DNA of 64,000 nucleotides from an uncultured Alphaproteobacteria bacterium (GCA_937892955.1 CALBKH010000096.1:8623-72622), one strand, 5' to 3'; positions 10,424-18,940 are shown, counted from the first letter of the stretch. Notes: generated by a model from the sequence alone, not told the origin. Translations and numbers: made by a program.

Positions 10424-11617
10424 TCACCGGTCGACGTCGCCGAAGACGATGTCGAGCGATCCCAGGATCGCCGCCACGTCGGCGAGCATGTGACCGCGGT
10501 TGAGGAAGTCCATCGCCTGGAGATGCGCGAAGCCGGGCGCCCGGATCTTGCAGCGATAGGGCTTGTTGGAGCCGTCGGAGACGAGATAGACGCCGAATTC
10601 GCCCTTCGGCGCCTCGACGGCGGCATAGATCTCGCCTTCCGGAACATGGAAGCCTTCGGTGAAGAGCTTGAAGTGGTGGATCAGCGCTTCCATCGAGCGC
10701 TTCATGTCGCCGCGCTTGGGCGGCACCACCTTGTGCGTCTCGGCCGACACCGGCCCGACGCGCTCCTTGCCGAGCAGCCGCTCGACGCACTGCTTCATGA
10801 TGCGGTTCGACTGGCGCATCTCGAACATGCGGATGAGATAGCGGTCGTAGCAGTCGCCGTTCTTGCCGATGGCGATGTCGAAATCCATCTCGTCGTAGCA
10901 CTCGTAGGGCTGCGACTTGCGCAGGTCCCACTTGGCGCCCGAGCCGCGCAGCATGACGCCGGTGAAGCCCCAGTTGAGCGCGTCCTCGAGACTGACGACG
11001 CCGATGTCGACGTTGCGCTGCTTGAAGATGCGGTTCTCGGTCAGGAGGCCTTCGAGATCGTCGACCACCTTGTCGAAGTTGTCGCAGAACTTGCCGATGT
11101 CCTCGACCAGCTTCTCCGGCAGGTCCTGGTGGACGCCGCCGACGCGGAAGTAGTTGGCGTGCATACGAGCGCCGGAGGCGCGCTCGTAGAAGATCATCAG
11201 CTTCTCGCGCTCCTCGTAGCCCCACAGCGGCGGGGTCAGCGCGCCGACGTCGAGCGCCTGAGAGGTGACGTTGAGAAGATGGGAGAGAAGACGGCCGATC
11301 TCGCAGTAGAGCACGCGGACGAGCTGACCGCGCTTCGGCACGGTGAGGCCGATGAGCCGCTCGGCGGCGAGCACGAAGGCGTGCTCCTGGTTCATCGGGG
11401 CGCAGTAGTCGAGCCGGTCGAAATACGGGGTGGCCTGGGCGTAGGTCTTGTTCTCGATCAGCTTCTCGGTGCCGCGGTGAAGCAGACCGATGTGCGGGTC
11501 GGCGCGGGTGACGACTTCGCCGTCGAGCTCCAGCACCAGACGCAGCACGCCGTGCGCGGACGGGTGCTGCGGCCCGAAGTTGATGTTGAAGTTGCGTACC
11601 GTCGCTTCGGCGCCCAT
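10424..11617 (-). CDS. nuoD: NADH-quinone oxidoreductase subunit D
   Basis: 49-kDa-type subunit that forms the quinone site together with NuoB (397 residues). Hallmarks are FNINFGPQHPSAHGVLRLVLELDG with its quinone-site histidines, LLHRGTEKLIENKTY, and the C-terminal DIVFGDVDR. It is a separate gene, not a NuoCD fusion, as in alphaproteobacteria. The small gene at 11652-11849 stands between it and nuoC. Confidence 0.97.
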   Translation of the reverse strand: MGAEATVRNFNINFGPQHPSAHGVLRLVLELDGEVVTRADPHIGLLHRGTEKLIENKTYAQATPYFDRLDYCAPMNQEHAFVLAAERLIGLTVPKRGQLVRVLYCEIGRLLSHLLNVTSQALDVGALTPPLWGYEEREKLMIFYERASGARMHANYFRVGGVHQDLPEKLVEDIGKFCDNFDKVVDDLEGLLTENRIFKQRNVDIGVVSLEDALNWGFTGVMLRGSGAKWDLRKSQPYECYDEMDFDIAIGKNGDCYDRYLIRMFEMRQSNRIMKQCVERLLGKERVGPVSAETHKVVPPKRGDMKRSMEALIHHFKLFTEGFHVPEGEIYAAVEAPKGEFGVYLVSDGSNKPYRCKIRAPGFAHLQAMDFLNRGHMLADVAAILGSLDIVFGDVDR

Positions 11618-11651
11618 CGCGCGGTCCCTCGATCCATCGTGGTTCTCCCGG

Positions 11652-11849
11652 TCAGGGGAGAATTCCGAACCTGGCGATCAGCCACCCGATCACCGATCCG
11701 GTCACCACCAGCGCCAACCAGCGCCAGTTGCGACCCCATGTTCGCTCCCAGACCGTGGAGCCCACCTGCATCGCGGTGGTCACGATCGGGATCAGGAGAA
11801 CGACGAACAGCAGAAGCAGGACGATCGGTCCGATGCTCGGCTGTGTCAT
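11652..11849 (-). CDS. Small two-helix membrane protein between nuoC and nuoD
   Basis: A 65-residue protein of no family I can name. It has two hydrophobic segments, about residues 6-27 (GPIVLLLLFVVLLIPIVTTAM) and 44-63 (WLALVVTGSVIGWLIARFGI), separated by a short tryptophan- and arginine-rich loop (WERTWGRNWRW). The ATG lies 16 bases after the nuoC stop and has a strong purine-rich site (GGGGAGGGGGA), so it should be co-translated with nuoC. The two neighbours encode subunits that touch the quinone site, but no role can be read from the sequence. Confidence 0.78.
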   Translation of the reverse strand: MTQPSIGPIVLLLLFVVLLIPIVTTAMQVGSTVWERTWGRNWRWLALVVTGSVIGWLIARFGILP

Positions 11850-11865
11850 TCCCCCTCCCCTGCCG

Positions 11866-12465
11866 CTATCCGGCCTTCTCGTCGCCGGGCAGGACGTAGT
11901 CGGGTCCTTCCCAGGGGCTGAGGAAGTCGAAGTTGCGGTATTCCTGCGTGAGCTTCACCGGCTCGTAGACCACCCGCTTCTCGGTCTCGTCGTAGCGAAC
12001 CTCGACGTAGCCCGACATCGGGAAGTCCTTGCGCAGCGGATGACCGTCGAAGCCGTAGTCCGTGAGGATGCGACGCAGGTCGTGGTGCCCGGTGAAGAGG
12101 ATGCCGTAGAGGTCGTAGGTCTCGCGCTCGAACCAGTCGGCACCCTGGAAGAGGGCCGTCGCCGAGGGAACCGGGGTCACTTCGTCGGTCTCGAGCTTGA
12201 TGCGGACGCGGGTGTTCTTCGTCGGCGACAACAGGTGATAGACGACGTCGAAGCGCTTCTCGCGCGCCGGCCGGTCGACCCCGCAGATGTCGGTGAAGGC
12301 GACGAACTTCAGGTCCGGATCGTCGCGGAGCGTCTTCAGCACGTCGAGGACGGTCTCCGGCGTCGCCTGAAGCACCACCATGTCGACGCCGACCGACCAG
12401 CCGGCGATCCTGTCGCCGAGCTTGGCCGCGATGGTCTCGCCGAGAGACTTGAGCGATTGAGCCAT
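11866..12465 (-). CDS. nuoC: NADH-quinone oxidoreductase subunit C
   Basis: 30-kDa-type structural subunit of the peripheral arm (199 residues). The family signature is the conserved block ERETYDLYGILFTGHHDLRR followed by DYGFDGHPLRKDFPMSGY. The start MAQSLKSLGETIAAKLGDR is 44 bases after nuoB. The longer open frame upstream overlaps nuoB and is rejected. Confidence 0.96.
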   Translation of the reverse strand: MAQSLKSLGETIAAKLGDRIAGWSVGVDMVVLQATPETVLDVLKTLRDDPDLKFVAFTDICGVDRPAREKRFDVVYHLLSPTKNTRVRIKLETDEVTPVPSATALFQGADWFERETYDLYGILFTGHHDLRRILTDYGFDGHPLRKDFPMSGYVEVRYDETEKRVVYEPVKLTQEYRNFDFLSPWEGPDYVLPGDEKAG

Positions 12466-12509
12466 GCTTCCTCGACCTTTCCGGCGCCTCGCGGCACCGC
12501 CACGAGACT

Positions 12510-13091
12510 TCAGCGTTCGATGGTGCCGGTACGGCGGATCTTCTTCTGCAGCAGCAGCACGCCGTAGAGCAGCGCCTCCGCGGTGGGCGGGCAGCCCGGC
12601 ACGTAGACGTCGACCGGCACGATGCGATCGCAGCCGCGCACCACCGAGTAGGAATAGTGATAGTAGCCGCCGCCGTTGGCGCAGGAGCCCATCGAGATGA
12701 CGTAGCGCGGCTCCGGCATCTGGTCGTAGACCTTGCGCATCGCCGGGGCCATCTTGTTGGTCAAGGTGCCGGCGACGATCATCACGTCGGACTGGCGCGG
12801 TGAGGCGCGCGGAGCGAAGCCGAAGCGCTCGCAGTCGTAGCGCGGCATCGCCATCTGGATCATCTCGACCGCGCAACAGGCCAGACCGAAGGTCATCCAC
12901 ATCAGCGAGCCGGTGCGCGCCCAGTTGATGAGGTCGTCCGTCGCGGTGACGATGAAACCCTTGTCGGCGAGCTCGTCGTCGATCTTCAGGAAGAAGGGAT
13001 CCTCCGCACCCACCGGCTTACCGGTGTTCGGATCGATGATCCCCTTGGGAGCGGGAGCGACCAGCGGCGAAGACGGTTGGATCAGTCCCAT
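12510..13091 (-). CDS. nuoB: NADH-quinone oxidoreductase subunit B
   Basis: PSST-type subunit carrying cluster N2, the last iron-sulfur cluster before quinone. The ligands are the adjacent cysteine pair in GLACCAVEM, the cysteine of SMGSCANGGGYYHYSYS and the cysteine of VYVPGCPPTAEALLYG. The 193-residue product starts MGLIQPSSPLVAP. Its start lies inside the end of nuoA (10-base overlap), so the two are translationally coupled. Confidence 0.97.
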   Translation of the reverse strand: MGLIQPSSPLVAPAPKGIIDPNTGKPVGAEDPFFLKIDDELADKGFIVTATDDLINWARTGSLMWMTFGLACCAVEMIQMAMPRYDCERFGFAPRASPRQSDVMIVAGTLTNKMAPAMRKVYDQMPEPRYVISMGSCANGGGYYHYSYSVVRGCDRIVPVDVYVPGCPPTAEALLYGVLLLQKKIRRTGTIER

Positions 13092-13447
13092 TCCAGGGCC
13101 CCCTTCTTCCACTCGTAGACGAAGCCGATGGTGAGGACGCCGAGGAAGATCATCATCGACCAGAAGCCGAACCAGCCGAGACCGCCGAAGGCCACCGCCC
13201 ACGGGAACAGGAAGGCCACTTCGAGATCGAAGATGATGAAGAGGATCGACACCAGATAGAAGCGGACGTCGAACTTCATGCGCGCGTCGTCGAAGGCGTT
13301 GAATCCGCATTCGTAGGCCGACAGCTTCTCGGGATCCGGCTTCTTGTAGGCGACCAGGAAGGGCGCGATCATGAGAGCCAGGCCGATGACGCAGGCCAGC
13401 GCGAGAAAGACGACGATCGGCAGGTATTCGCTGAGCAGGGCTTGCAT
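13082..13447 (-). CDS. nuoA: NADH-quinone oxidoreductase subunit A
   Basis: Three-helix membrane subunit of complex I (121 residues) and first gene of the nuo operon. The loop SAYECGFNAFDDARMKFDVRF contains the conserved cysteine that is exposed only in the deactive enzyme. FDLEVAFLFPWA follows in the second helix. Transcription of the whole operon should start in the roughly 700-base gap upstream. Confidence 0.97.
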   Translation of the reverse strand: MQALLSEYLPIVVFLALACVIGLALMIAPFLVAYKKPDPEKLSAYECGFNAFDDARMKFDVRFYLVSILFIIFDLEVAFLFPWAVAFGGLGWFGFWSMMIFLGVLTIGFVYEWKKGALEWD

Positions 13448-14152
13448 GGCGATCCCGTTCCTCTCCCCCGATCCGGGAAGCGATCCGCGATCCGAGATCG
13501 TGGATCGGACTGCTCTCGCCGGGTTCCTCGCGCCGATTCTGGGAACACGGCGCCGTCACGGCGAGGATACGACGAATTCGCGGCTGCGACCCGTCGTCAC
13601 GACGGCACGCTTAGCTCAGCCACCCCCGCGACGCAAGCGCCTTCACCCGCTCTTTTGGTCGAGTGTGGGGGGACGATCGGAAGACCCCGCATCCCACACC
13701 CTACCGCGGCGCAACAAAGCGCACCGCCGCGGAATTTCGCGCTTTCCCCGCGGTTTCGGCGATTCGCCCATTTCTTCGCTCGGGCCCGCGCGTGCGGCCG
13801 CGACCCCGGGATCACAGGATGCGAGACCCTCGTCGACGGCCGCTCCGATCCGCCTCGCCGCGGCTCGCGAAAAGAGGGCGGCGAAAGGCTTTCCCGGGTT
13901 CAGCCGATTTGGCGCATTCTGGTATTACACAATAGGTCGACCTCGACCAAAGTTCCATCCACCTCACCCCGGTGCACCGGCGGTTCGCCGGCCGCGATCG
14001 GCGAGGATCGGAGAAAGCGCGGCGAAACCGGCTTTTCCACCGGCTGCCGACGACGCCGGAATCTTCGCCGGCAAGAGGTGCTTGACACCGGAAGCCGGGC
14101 ACCTTAAACGACCCTCCATCGCCGACGGGGCACGCCCCCGAAGCGGTCCAGC
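13448..14152. other. Intergenic region: nuo leader and tRNA promoter
   Basis: No credible gene is seen in this 705-base stretch; the open frames lack ribosome sites and family resemblance. On the minus strand a weak candidate nuo promoter is TTGGTC (13950-13945), 17 bases, TAATAC (13927-13922). A 10-base palindrome AGGTCGACCT sits in its spacer (13934-13943). If used, this would leave a leader of about 470 bases before nuoA. The right end carries the tRNA promoter described separately. Confidence 0.4.
14082..14110 (+). promoter_or_regulatory. Promoter of tRNA-Asp
   Basis: A perfect -35 box TTGACA (14082-14087) is followed after 16 bases by TTAAAC (14104-14109; or TAAACG at spacing 17). The predicted start would be about 35 bases before the mature tRNA end. 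The strong -35 and short leader suit a stable-RNA promoter. Confidence 0.6.
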
Positions 14153-14229
14153 GGGGGTGTAGCTCAGTCGGTTAGAGTGCCGGCCTGTCACGCCGGAGGT
14201 CGCGGGTTCGAGCCCCGTCACTCCCGCCA
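14153..14229 (+). tRNA. tRNA-Asp (anticodon GTC)
   Basis: A complete cloverleaf can be folded. The acceptor arm GGGGGTG pairs with CACTCCC (one G-U pair), the D arm follows TAGCTCAG, and the anticodon stem CCGGC/GCCGG encloses CTGTCAC with anticodon GTC at 14187-14189. The T arm contains GGGTTCGAGCC, the discriminator base is G, and CCA is encoded. A short inverted repeat (14231-14246) follows directly and may help termination, though no T-run is present. Confidence 0.97.
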
Positions 14230-14437
14230 TTTCTTCCTCGGAAGAATTCCGGACATCGAAGAATCCACGACATCGTCGAAACGAGTGGAACCGCGCCTCG
14301 CGCGGCTCTCGCCGTTCGACCGTTCCGCCCTCTCCTCCTCGATCCTCCTCCCCGTCTCGGCCCGACCTCCGCCGGATCGCCGACACCGCTCCGACATTGA
14401 GATTTCGCGCGCGCGTGCGCGCGAGGCCGGAAACCGC

Positions 14438-14791
14438 TCACACCACCGGCGAACCGTAGCCGAACGAGTAGGGAACCGGCCCGGAGAAGGCGAGAACGTC
14501 GCCTTCGTCGAGCGTCGCCTCGCGGTTGATCAGGCCGCCGCCGTAGACGCCGGGCGAGATGTCGCGACCGTTGCGCAACACCAGGAAGACGTCGGCCGGC
14601 GGCAGGCGCAATCGGTCGACGACGTCGCCGACGGTGGCGCCCGCCTCGAGTTCCATGCGCCGCACCGGCCCCTCCGGCCCGGCATGCCGAGTGAGGCTGT
14701 TGAACAGCCGCACCTCGATGGCGATCGTCGCCCCGCCGGCATTGTGTCCGAGCCCGGCCGGCGCCTGCTCGGGAACCTCGTCTCGCCGCAT
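14438..14791 (-). CDS. MoaD/ThiS-like beta-grasp protein without C-terminal diglycine
   Basis: 117 residues. From about residue 24 (IAIEVRLFNSLTRHAG) it follows the MoaD/ThiS ubiquitin-like fold: a central ATVGDVVDRLRLPPADVFLVLRNG, then ATLDEGDVLAFSGPVP. Canonical members end in Gly-Gly, which is adenylated and turned into a thiocarboxylate. This one continues with YSFGYGSPVV and has no diglycine, so it cannot act as a normal sulfur carrier unless it is processed. It is divergent from the MoeA-like pair and part of a Mo/W-cofactor neighbourhood. A structural or enzyme-specific cofactor role is inference. Confidence 0.75.
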   Translation of the reverse strand: MRRDEVPEQAPAGLGHNAGGATIAIEVRLFNSLTRHAGPEGPVRRMELEAGATVGDVVDRLRLPPADVFLVLRNGRDISPGVYGGGLINREATLDEGDVLAFSGPVPYSFGYGSPVV

Positions 14792-15081
14792 CGCCTTTTT
14801 CGCCTCCTCGCGCCCGCGCGCGTCGACCCGCGAAGATAGGCGACGACGGCGCGAACCCCTTGATCGCGGTCAAGACGGTCGCCGAGCGAAGTCGGTCCGG
14901 CCGCTTCGCCGTGCATCGCATCGCCCGCTCGCGAGGTCGCGCCCGACCGTCCACAGGCCTCCCGCGCCGACCGATTCCCTCTGGCCGAGCGACGGCCGAC
15001 CCGCCATTATGGCGCCACGAACACGACGGATCGGCCCGGCACGCAACGGGATCGACGGAGGAAACGGGGATTCGATCCAGG

Positions 15082-16188
15082 ATGAGCCGCGACGCGACGC
15101 CCGCCGCCCTCACGCCACTCTCCCGGCTCCGCGACGACATCATGAGATTCGCCGGTCCGGTGGCGCCGCGATCGGTGCCGTCGGCCGAGACGATCGGCGC
15201 GATCGCGGCCGAGGACGTCGTCGCCGCGACGGCGGTGCCGACGACGGCGGTGGCGCTGATCGCCGGCCATGCCGTCGCCTCGATCGAGACCGTCGGTGCC
15301 TCGCCCTATGCGCCGGCGAACCCCGCGCGGCTGGTTCCGGTCGCCGCCGGCGCCCCGATTCCCGACGGCTGCGACGCGGTGGTGCCCGCCGACGCCGTCA
15401 CCCACGACTTCGGCCTCGCCTCGGTGCAGCAGGCGGTGGCGCCGGGCGAGAACCTGCGCCGCGCCGGCGAGGATTTCGCTGCCGGAACGCGCCTGGTGAC
15501 GGCGGGGACGCGCATCGCACCGCATCTCGCCCTCCTCGCCGACGCGATCGGCCACGCGACCCTGTCGATTCGCCGTCCGCGCGTCGCGGTCCGCCACGCC
15601 GACGCGCCGGAGGCATCGCGATCGGCGCGGCTCGTCGCGGCGATGGTCGAGGCGGATGCCGAAACCACGATCGGAACCGTCGATGCACCGATCGGCGCGG
15701 CCGACCTCGTCCTCTTGGTCGGAAACGCCGAGATCGGCCCCGAAGACGCGGCGCTCGCCCTCCTCGACGGTACGGGCCGGCGTCTCGGCCACGGCGCGGC
15801 GCTCGCCGGGCTCGAATCGCTCGCCTGGGGGACGATCGCCGACCGCCCCGCCCTGGTGCTGCCGCATCGCCCGGAGGCGATCTTCGCCGCGCGCCTCACC
15901 CTGATCGAGCCGCTCCTCACCGCCCTCGCCGCGGCGCGCGAACCTCCGCCGACCGAGACCCGGCCGCTCACCCGCAAGATCGTGTCGCAGGTGGGGATGA
16001 GCGAGATCGCGCTCCTCGCCCGTGACGGCTCCGCGTGGCGACCGCTCGCCACCGGCGGCCTGTCGTGGTCGGCGATCGCCGCCGCCGACGCCTTCGTCGA
16101 ACTGCCGCCGCAGAGCGAAGGACAGGCCGAAGGCACTCTCCTCACGGCCCGCGCCCTCACCTTTCCCCCGCTTCGGAGTACCCCATGA
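15082..16188 (+). CDS. Degenerate MoeA-like molybdopterin-binding protein
   Basis: 368 residues that follow the MoeA plan from end to end: an N-terminal segment with AAEDVVAATAVPT, then VPVAAGAPIPDGCDAVVPADAV, then the motif GENLRRAGEDFAAGTRL, a MogA-like central domain and a C-terminal beta-barrel. In true MoeA the central domain carries STGDEL and a SGGxS/TG loop that bind adenylyl-molybdopterin and the metal; neither is present here. The protein has therefore probably lost catalysis and may be a partner or regulator of the downstream MoeA fusion. Its stop overlaps that gene's ATG (ATGA), implying coupled synthesis in equal amounts. The start at 15082 is the first that gives a MoeA-like N-terminus. 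Confidence 0.82.
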   Translation: MSRDATPAALTPLSRLRDDIMRFAGPVAPRSVPSAETIGAIAAEDVVAATAVPTTAVALIAGHAVASIETVGASPYAPANPARLVPVAAGAPIPDGCDAVVPADAVTHDFGLASVQQAVAPGENLRRAGEDFAAGTRLVTAGTRIAPHLALLADAIGHATLSIRRPRVAVRHADAPEASRSARLVAAMVEADAETTIGTVDAPIGAADLVLLVGNAEIGPEDAALALLDGTGRRLGHGAALAGLESLAWGTIADRPALVLPHRPEAIFAARLTLIEPLLTALAAAREPPPTETRPLTRKIVSQVGMSEIALLARDGSAWRPLATGGLSWSAIAAADAFVELPPQSEGQAEGTLLTARALTFPPLRSTP

Positions 16189-18101
16189 AACAGGACCAGT
16201 TTCTCACCGTTCTCGGCCGTGACGAGGCGCTCGCCCGGTTCGAGGCGGCGCTCGCGGCCGAACCGGTCGGGGTCGAGACGGTGCCTCTGGCCGCCGGCCT
16301 CGGCCGCGTGGTGGCCGAGAACGTCGTGCCGGCGATCGACGTGCCGCCGTTCGATCGCTCGACCATGGACGGCTTCGCGGTGCGCGCCGCCGACGTGGCC
16401 TCCGCCTCCGAAGTCGCTCCGGTGACGCTTCGCCTCACCGGCGAGACCATCGCCTGCGGCACCGCACCGAAGCACGCGGTCGCGGCCGGCATGGCGACGG
16501 TGATCGCCACCGGCGGGCCGATCCCGCGCGGCGCCGACGCGGTGGTGCCGGTGGAGTGGACCGAACCGGGCGCCGACGGTGCCGTCGTCGTCCGCCGCGC
16601 CGTGGCGAGCGGCCAGAATCTCGCCTACGCCGGCTCGGACCTCGCCCGCGGCGAGGTGCTGCTGCGCCGCGGATCGACCGTCGGCTCGCGCGAGATCGGC
16701 ATGATGGCCGCCTGCGGCATCGGTTCGCTCGCCGTCTTCCGCCGACCGAAGGTGGCGGTGATCTCGACCGGCGACGAACTGGTCCAGCCGGGCGAGGCGC
16801 TGCGTCCCGCCGCCATCTACGATTCGAACGGGCCGATCGTCGCCGCGGCGGTCGCCGAGAACGGCGGCGAGGCCGTCGCCTACGGGGCGATCCCCGACGA
16901 CGAGGAAAAGCTGCGCGCCGCGCTCCACGAAGCGCTCGCCACCTGCGACATGGTCATCCTTTCCGGCGGCACCTCCAAGGGCGCCGGTGACTACACCGCC
17001 CGCCTCGTCGGCGAACTGGGCTCGCCCGGCATCGTCGCCCACGGCGTGGCGCTGAAGCCGGGCAAGCCGTTGTGTCTGGCGGTGTGCGAGGGCAAGGCGG
17101 TGGTGGTGCTGCCGGGCTTCCCGACCTCGGCGATGTTCACCTTCCACGAATTCGTGGTGCCGTCGCTGCGCCGTCTCGCCGGGCTTCCCGCCCGCGCCGA
17201 GGCCAAGCTCGACGCCACCGTGCCGGTGCGCGTGCCGTCGGATCGCGGCCGCACCGAATTCGTCATGGTGTCGCTCGGCGAGGGCCCCGAAGGCGAACGC
17301 ATCGCCCATCCGGTATTCAAGGGTTCCGGCTCGATCTCCGCCTTCGCCCAGGCCGACGGCTTCGTCATGGTCGACGCCCTCGCCGATCAGATGCCGGCGG
17401 GCACGCTGAGCGAGGTCACCCTGTTCTCTCCCGACGTGCGCATCCCCGATCTGGTGATCGCCGGATCGCACTGCGTCGGGCTCGAGCCGATCATCGATCG
17501 GCTGGCGGCCGAGGGCTGGGTGGTGCGCGTCCTCGCCCTCGGCTCGCTCGGCGGCATCCAGGCGGCCAAGCGCGGCGAATGCGACATCGCCCCGACCCAC
17601 CTCCTCCACGCCGAGACCGGCGCGTGGAACCGCCCCTATCTCGGCGACGACATCGATCTCGTCGAAGGCTGGCGGCGCGTCCAGGGCATCGTCCACCGGC
17701 CCGGCGATCCCCGCTTCGAGGGCAAGACGGTGACCCAAGCGATCGAAACGGCGGCGAGCGCACCCGACTGCCTGATGGTCAACCGCAACCAGGGCGCCGG
17801 CACCCGCATCCTGCTCGACGGTCTGCTGGCCGGTCGACGTCCCGAGGGCTACTTCAACCAACCGCGCTCGCACGGCGCCGTCGCCGCCGCGGTCGCCCAG
17901 GGGCGGGCCGACTGGGGCATGGCGATCCGGGCGGTGGCCGAACCCTACGGCCTCGCCTTCATCCCGTACGGCGACGAGCACTACGACTTCGCCATCCCGA
18001 AGAATCGCATCGAACGCCCGGCGGTGAAGGCTTTCCTGAAGGCGCTGGCCGAGGAGAGCGTACGGGCGGAGTTGCGGAGGATCGGCTTCGAGCCGGCGTG
18101 A
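16185..18101 (+). CDS. moeA: Molybdopterin molybdenumtransferase MoeA fused to a periplasmic-binding-protein-like domain
   Basis: 638 residues in two parts. Residues 1 to about 405 are a complete MoeA, the enzyme that inserts molybdate or tungstate into adenylylated molybdopterin. The conserved features are VPPFDRSTMDGFAVRAAD, GENLAYAGSDLARGE-type sequence, AVISTGDELVQPGE and LSGGTSKGAGDYT. From about residue 425 (IPDLVIAGSHCVGLEPI) the sequence is the PBP-like domain that resembles ModA or LysR effector domains, with HLLHAETGAWNRPYL and MVNRNQGAGTRILLDGLL. Such fusions may bind the oxyanion and hand it to the MoeA part, which is inference. It is coupled to the preceding degenerate MoeA paralogue. 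Confidence 0.93.
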   Translation: MKQDQFLTVLGRDEALARFEAALAAEPVGVETVPLAAGLGRVVAENVVPAIDVPPFDRSTMDGFAVRAADVASASEVAPVTLRLTGETIACGTAPKHAVAAGMATVIATGGPIPRGADAVVPVEWTEPGADGAVVVRRAVASGQNLAYAGSDLARGEVLLRRGSTVGSREIGMMAACGIGSLAVFRRPKVAVISTGDELVQPGEALRPAAIYDSNGPIVAAAVAENGGEAVAYGAIPDDEEKLRAALHEALATCDMVILSGGTSKGAGDYTARLVGELGSPGIVAHGVALKPGKPLCLAVCEGKAVVVLPGFPTSAMFTFHEFVVPSLRRLAGLPARAEAKLDATVPVRVPSDRGRTEFVMVSLGEGPEGERIAHPVFKGSGSISAFAQADGFVMVDALADQMPAGTLSEVTLFSPDVRIPDLVIAGSHCVGLEPIIDRLAAEGWVVRVLALGSLGGIQAAKRGECDIAPTHLLHAETGAWNRPYLGDDIDLVEGWRRVQGIVHRPGDPRFEGKTVTQAIETAASAPDCLMVNRNQGAGTRILLDGLLAGRRPEGYFNQPRSHGAVAAAVAQGRADWGMAIRAVAEPYGLAFIPYGDEHYDFAIPKNRIERPAVKAFLKALAEESVRAELRRIGFEPA

Positions 18102-18176
18102 AGGGCAAGTCTCGCACGGCCGAGGGCGGAGATTCTGTGCGCATCCGAAGGGACGGCGTTTTCGGCCGGCACTCGT

Positions 18177-18336
18177 CCCGTCATCCCCGGCTGGAGCACT
18201 CGGAGAGTGCGGAGGGAAAGGGGATCCATCGGAGAGGCAACGGATTCATCCGGCACGATCGGGGGCGGCACGATCGGGGGCGGCACGATCGATGGCCCCC
18301 CTTCCCTCGCCCTTCGGGCTCGCCGGGGGTGACGGG
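18177..18336. repeat. 160-bp imperfect inverted-repeat element with internal tandem repeats
   Basis: The left arm (18177-18230) and right arm (18291-18336) are inverted, imperfect copies of each other. The ends read CCCGTCATCCCCGGC and GCCGGGGGTGACGGG, and both inner ends carry a CCATC/GATGG word. The left arm contains a smaller perfect dyad GCACTC-GGA-GAGTGC. The centre holds three tandem 15-base units (cggcacgatcggggg, 18251-18295, the last one diverged). It lies between two convergent genes. The form suits a non-coding dispersed palindromic element (MITE- or RIME-like) or a large terminator; no transposase is present. Confidence 0.65.
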
Positions 18337-18373
18337 CGGATGATGCCCATGACGTGCTCCGGAGACGTCCCCC

Positions 18374-18745
18374 TCAACAACCGTCGTCCAACCCGTCCTG
18401 CGCTTCCGGCGCCGCCATCAGCGCCTCGAGGGCGGCGACGTGCGGCGCGGCCGCCTCTTCGGTGGCGAGGAGCAGCGCCCGATAGCGCTCGACCACCTCG
18501 CGGCCGAGATCGGTGAGCGCCGCGCCCCCTCCCCCGGCGCCGCCGGTGTGGCCCTCGACCAGCGGCCGGCCGAAGGCCTTGTTGAGGTGGTCGATCAGCT
18601 CCCAGGCGCGCCGGTAGGTCATGCCGGTGGCGCGCCCTGCCGCCGAGATCGAGCCGGTCTCGGCGATCGCCTCGAGCAGCGACACCTTGCCGTGGCCGAT
18701 GCGCGTCTCCGGGTCGAGCTTGAGGAACAGACGGATGGCGATCAT
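18374..18745 (-). CDS. ModE-type winged-helix transcriptional regulator lacking the molybdate-binding domain
   Basis: 123 residues. The whole conserved part matches the N-terminal DNA-binding domain of ModE: MIAIRLFLKLDPETRIGHGK, then LLEAIAETGSISAAGRATGMTYRRAWELIDHLN, then GGGGAALTDLGREVVERYRAL. The C-terminal TOBE/Di-MOP domains that bind molybdate or tungstate in full-length ModE (about 260 residues) are absent. The gene is divergent from the tungsten oxidoreductase operon and is its obvious candidate regulator. It would then need another way to sense the metal or cofactor, such as the neighbouring pterin-binding proteins. The start at 18745 gives the ModE-like N-terminus. Confidence 0.88.
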   Translation of the reverse strand: MIAIRLFLKLDPETRIGHGKVSLLEAIAETGSISAAGRATGMTYRRAWELIDHLNKAFGRPLVEGHTGGAGGGGAALTDLGREVVERYRALLLATEEAAAPHVAALEALMAAPEAQDGLDDGC

Positions 18746-18905
18746 GGCGGCGGCTCTCCCCGGGCGAATGCGATTTTCCCGCCCCCGACGGTCCACCCGT
18801 TCGGAAGCCGATTTCGGTCGATCTTATTCGAGTCCACGGCGAAACGAAGCGTTTCCCATCGCCGCCACGCTCTCGAGCGATCGAAAAAATCCCCCCGGCC
18901 GCGGA

Positions 18906-18933
18906 TTGCAAAACCGCCTGCCACTGTTATGAA
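18906..18933 (+). promoter_or_regulatory. Candidate promoter of the tungsten oxidoreductase operon
   Basis: A sigma-70-like pair: TTGCAA (18906-18911), a 16-base spacer, and TATGAA (18928-18933). The expected start point is about 18940, at the first base of the dyad AACTAC-GAA-GTAGTT. Read by eye only. Confidence 0.4.
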
Positions 18934-18940
18934 TCGTTCC

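Noticed and set aside
13371..14162. Several overlapping open frames upstream of nuoA
   Set aside because: Arg/Pro/Ser-rich composition, no start signals, no recognisable domain; treated as intergenic.
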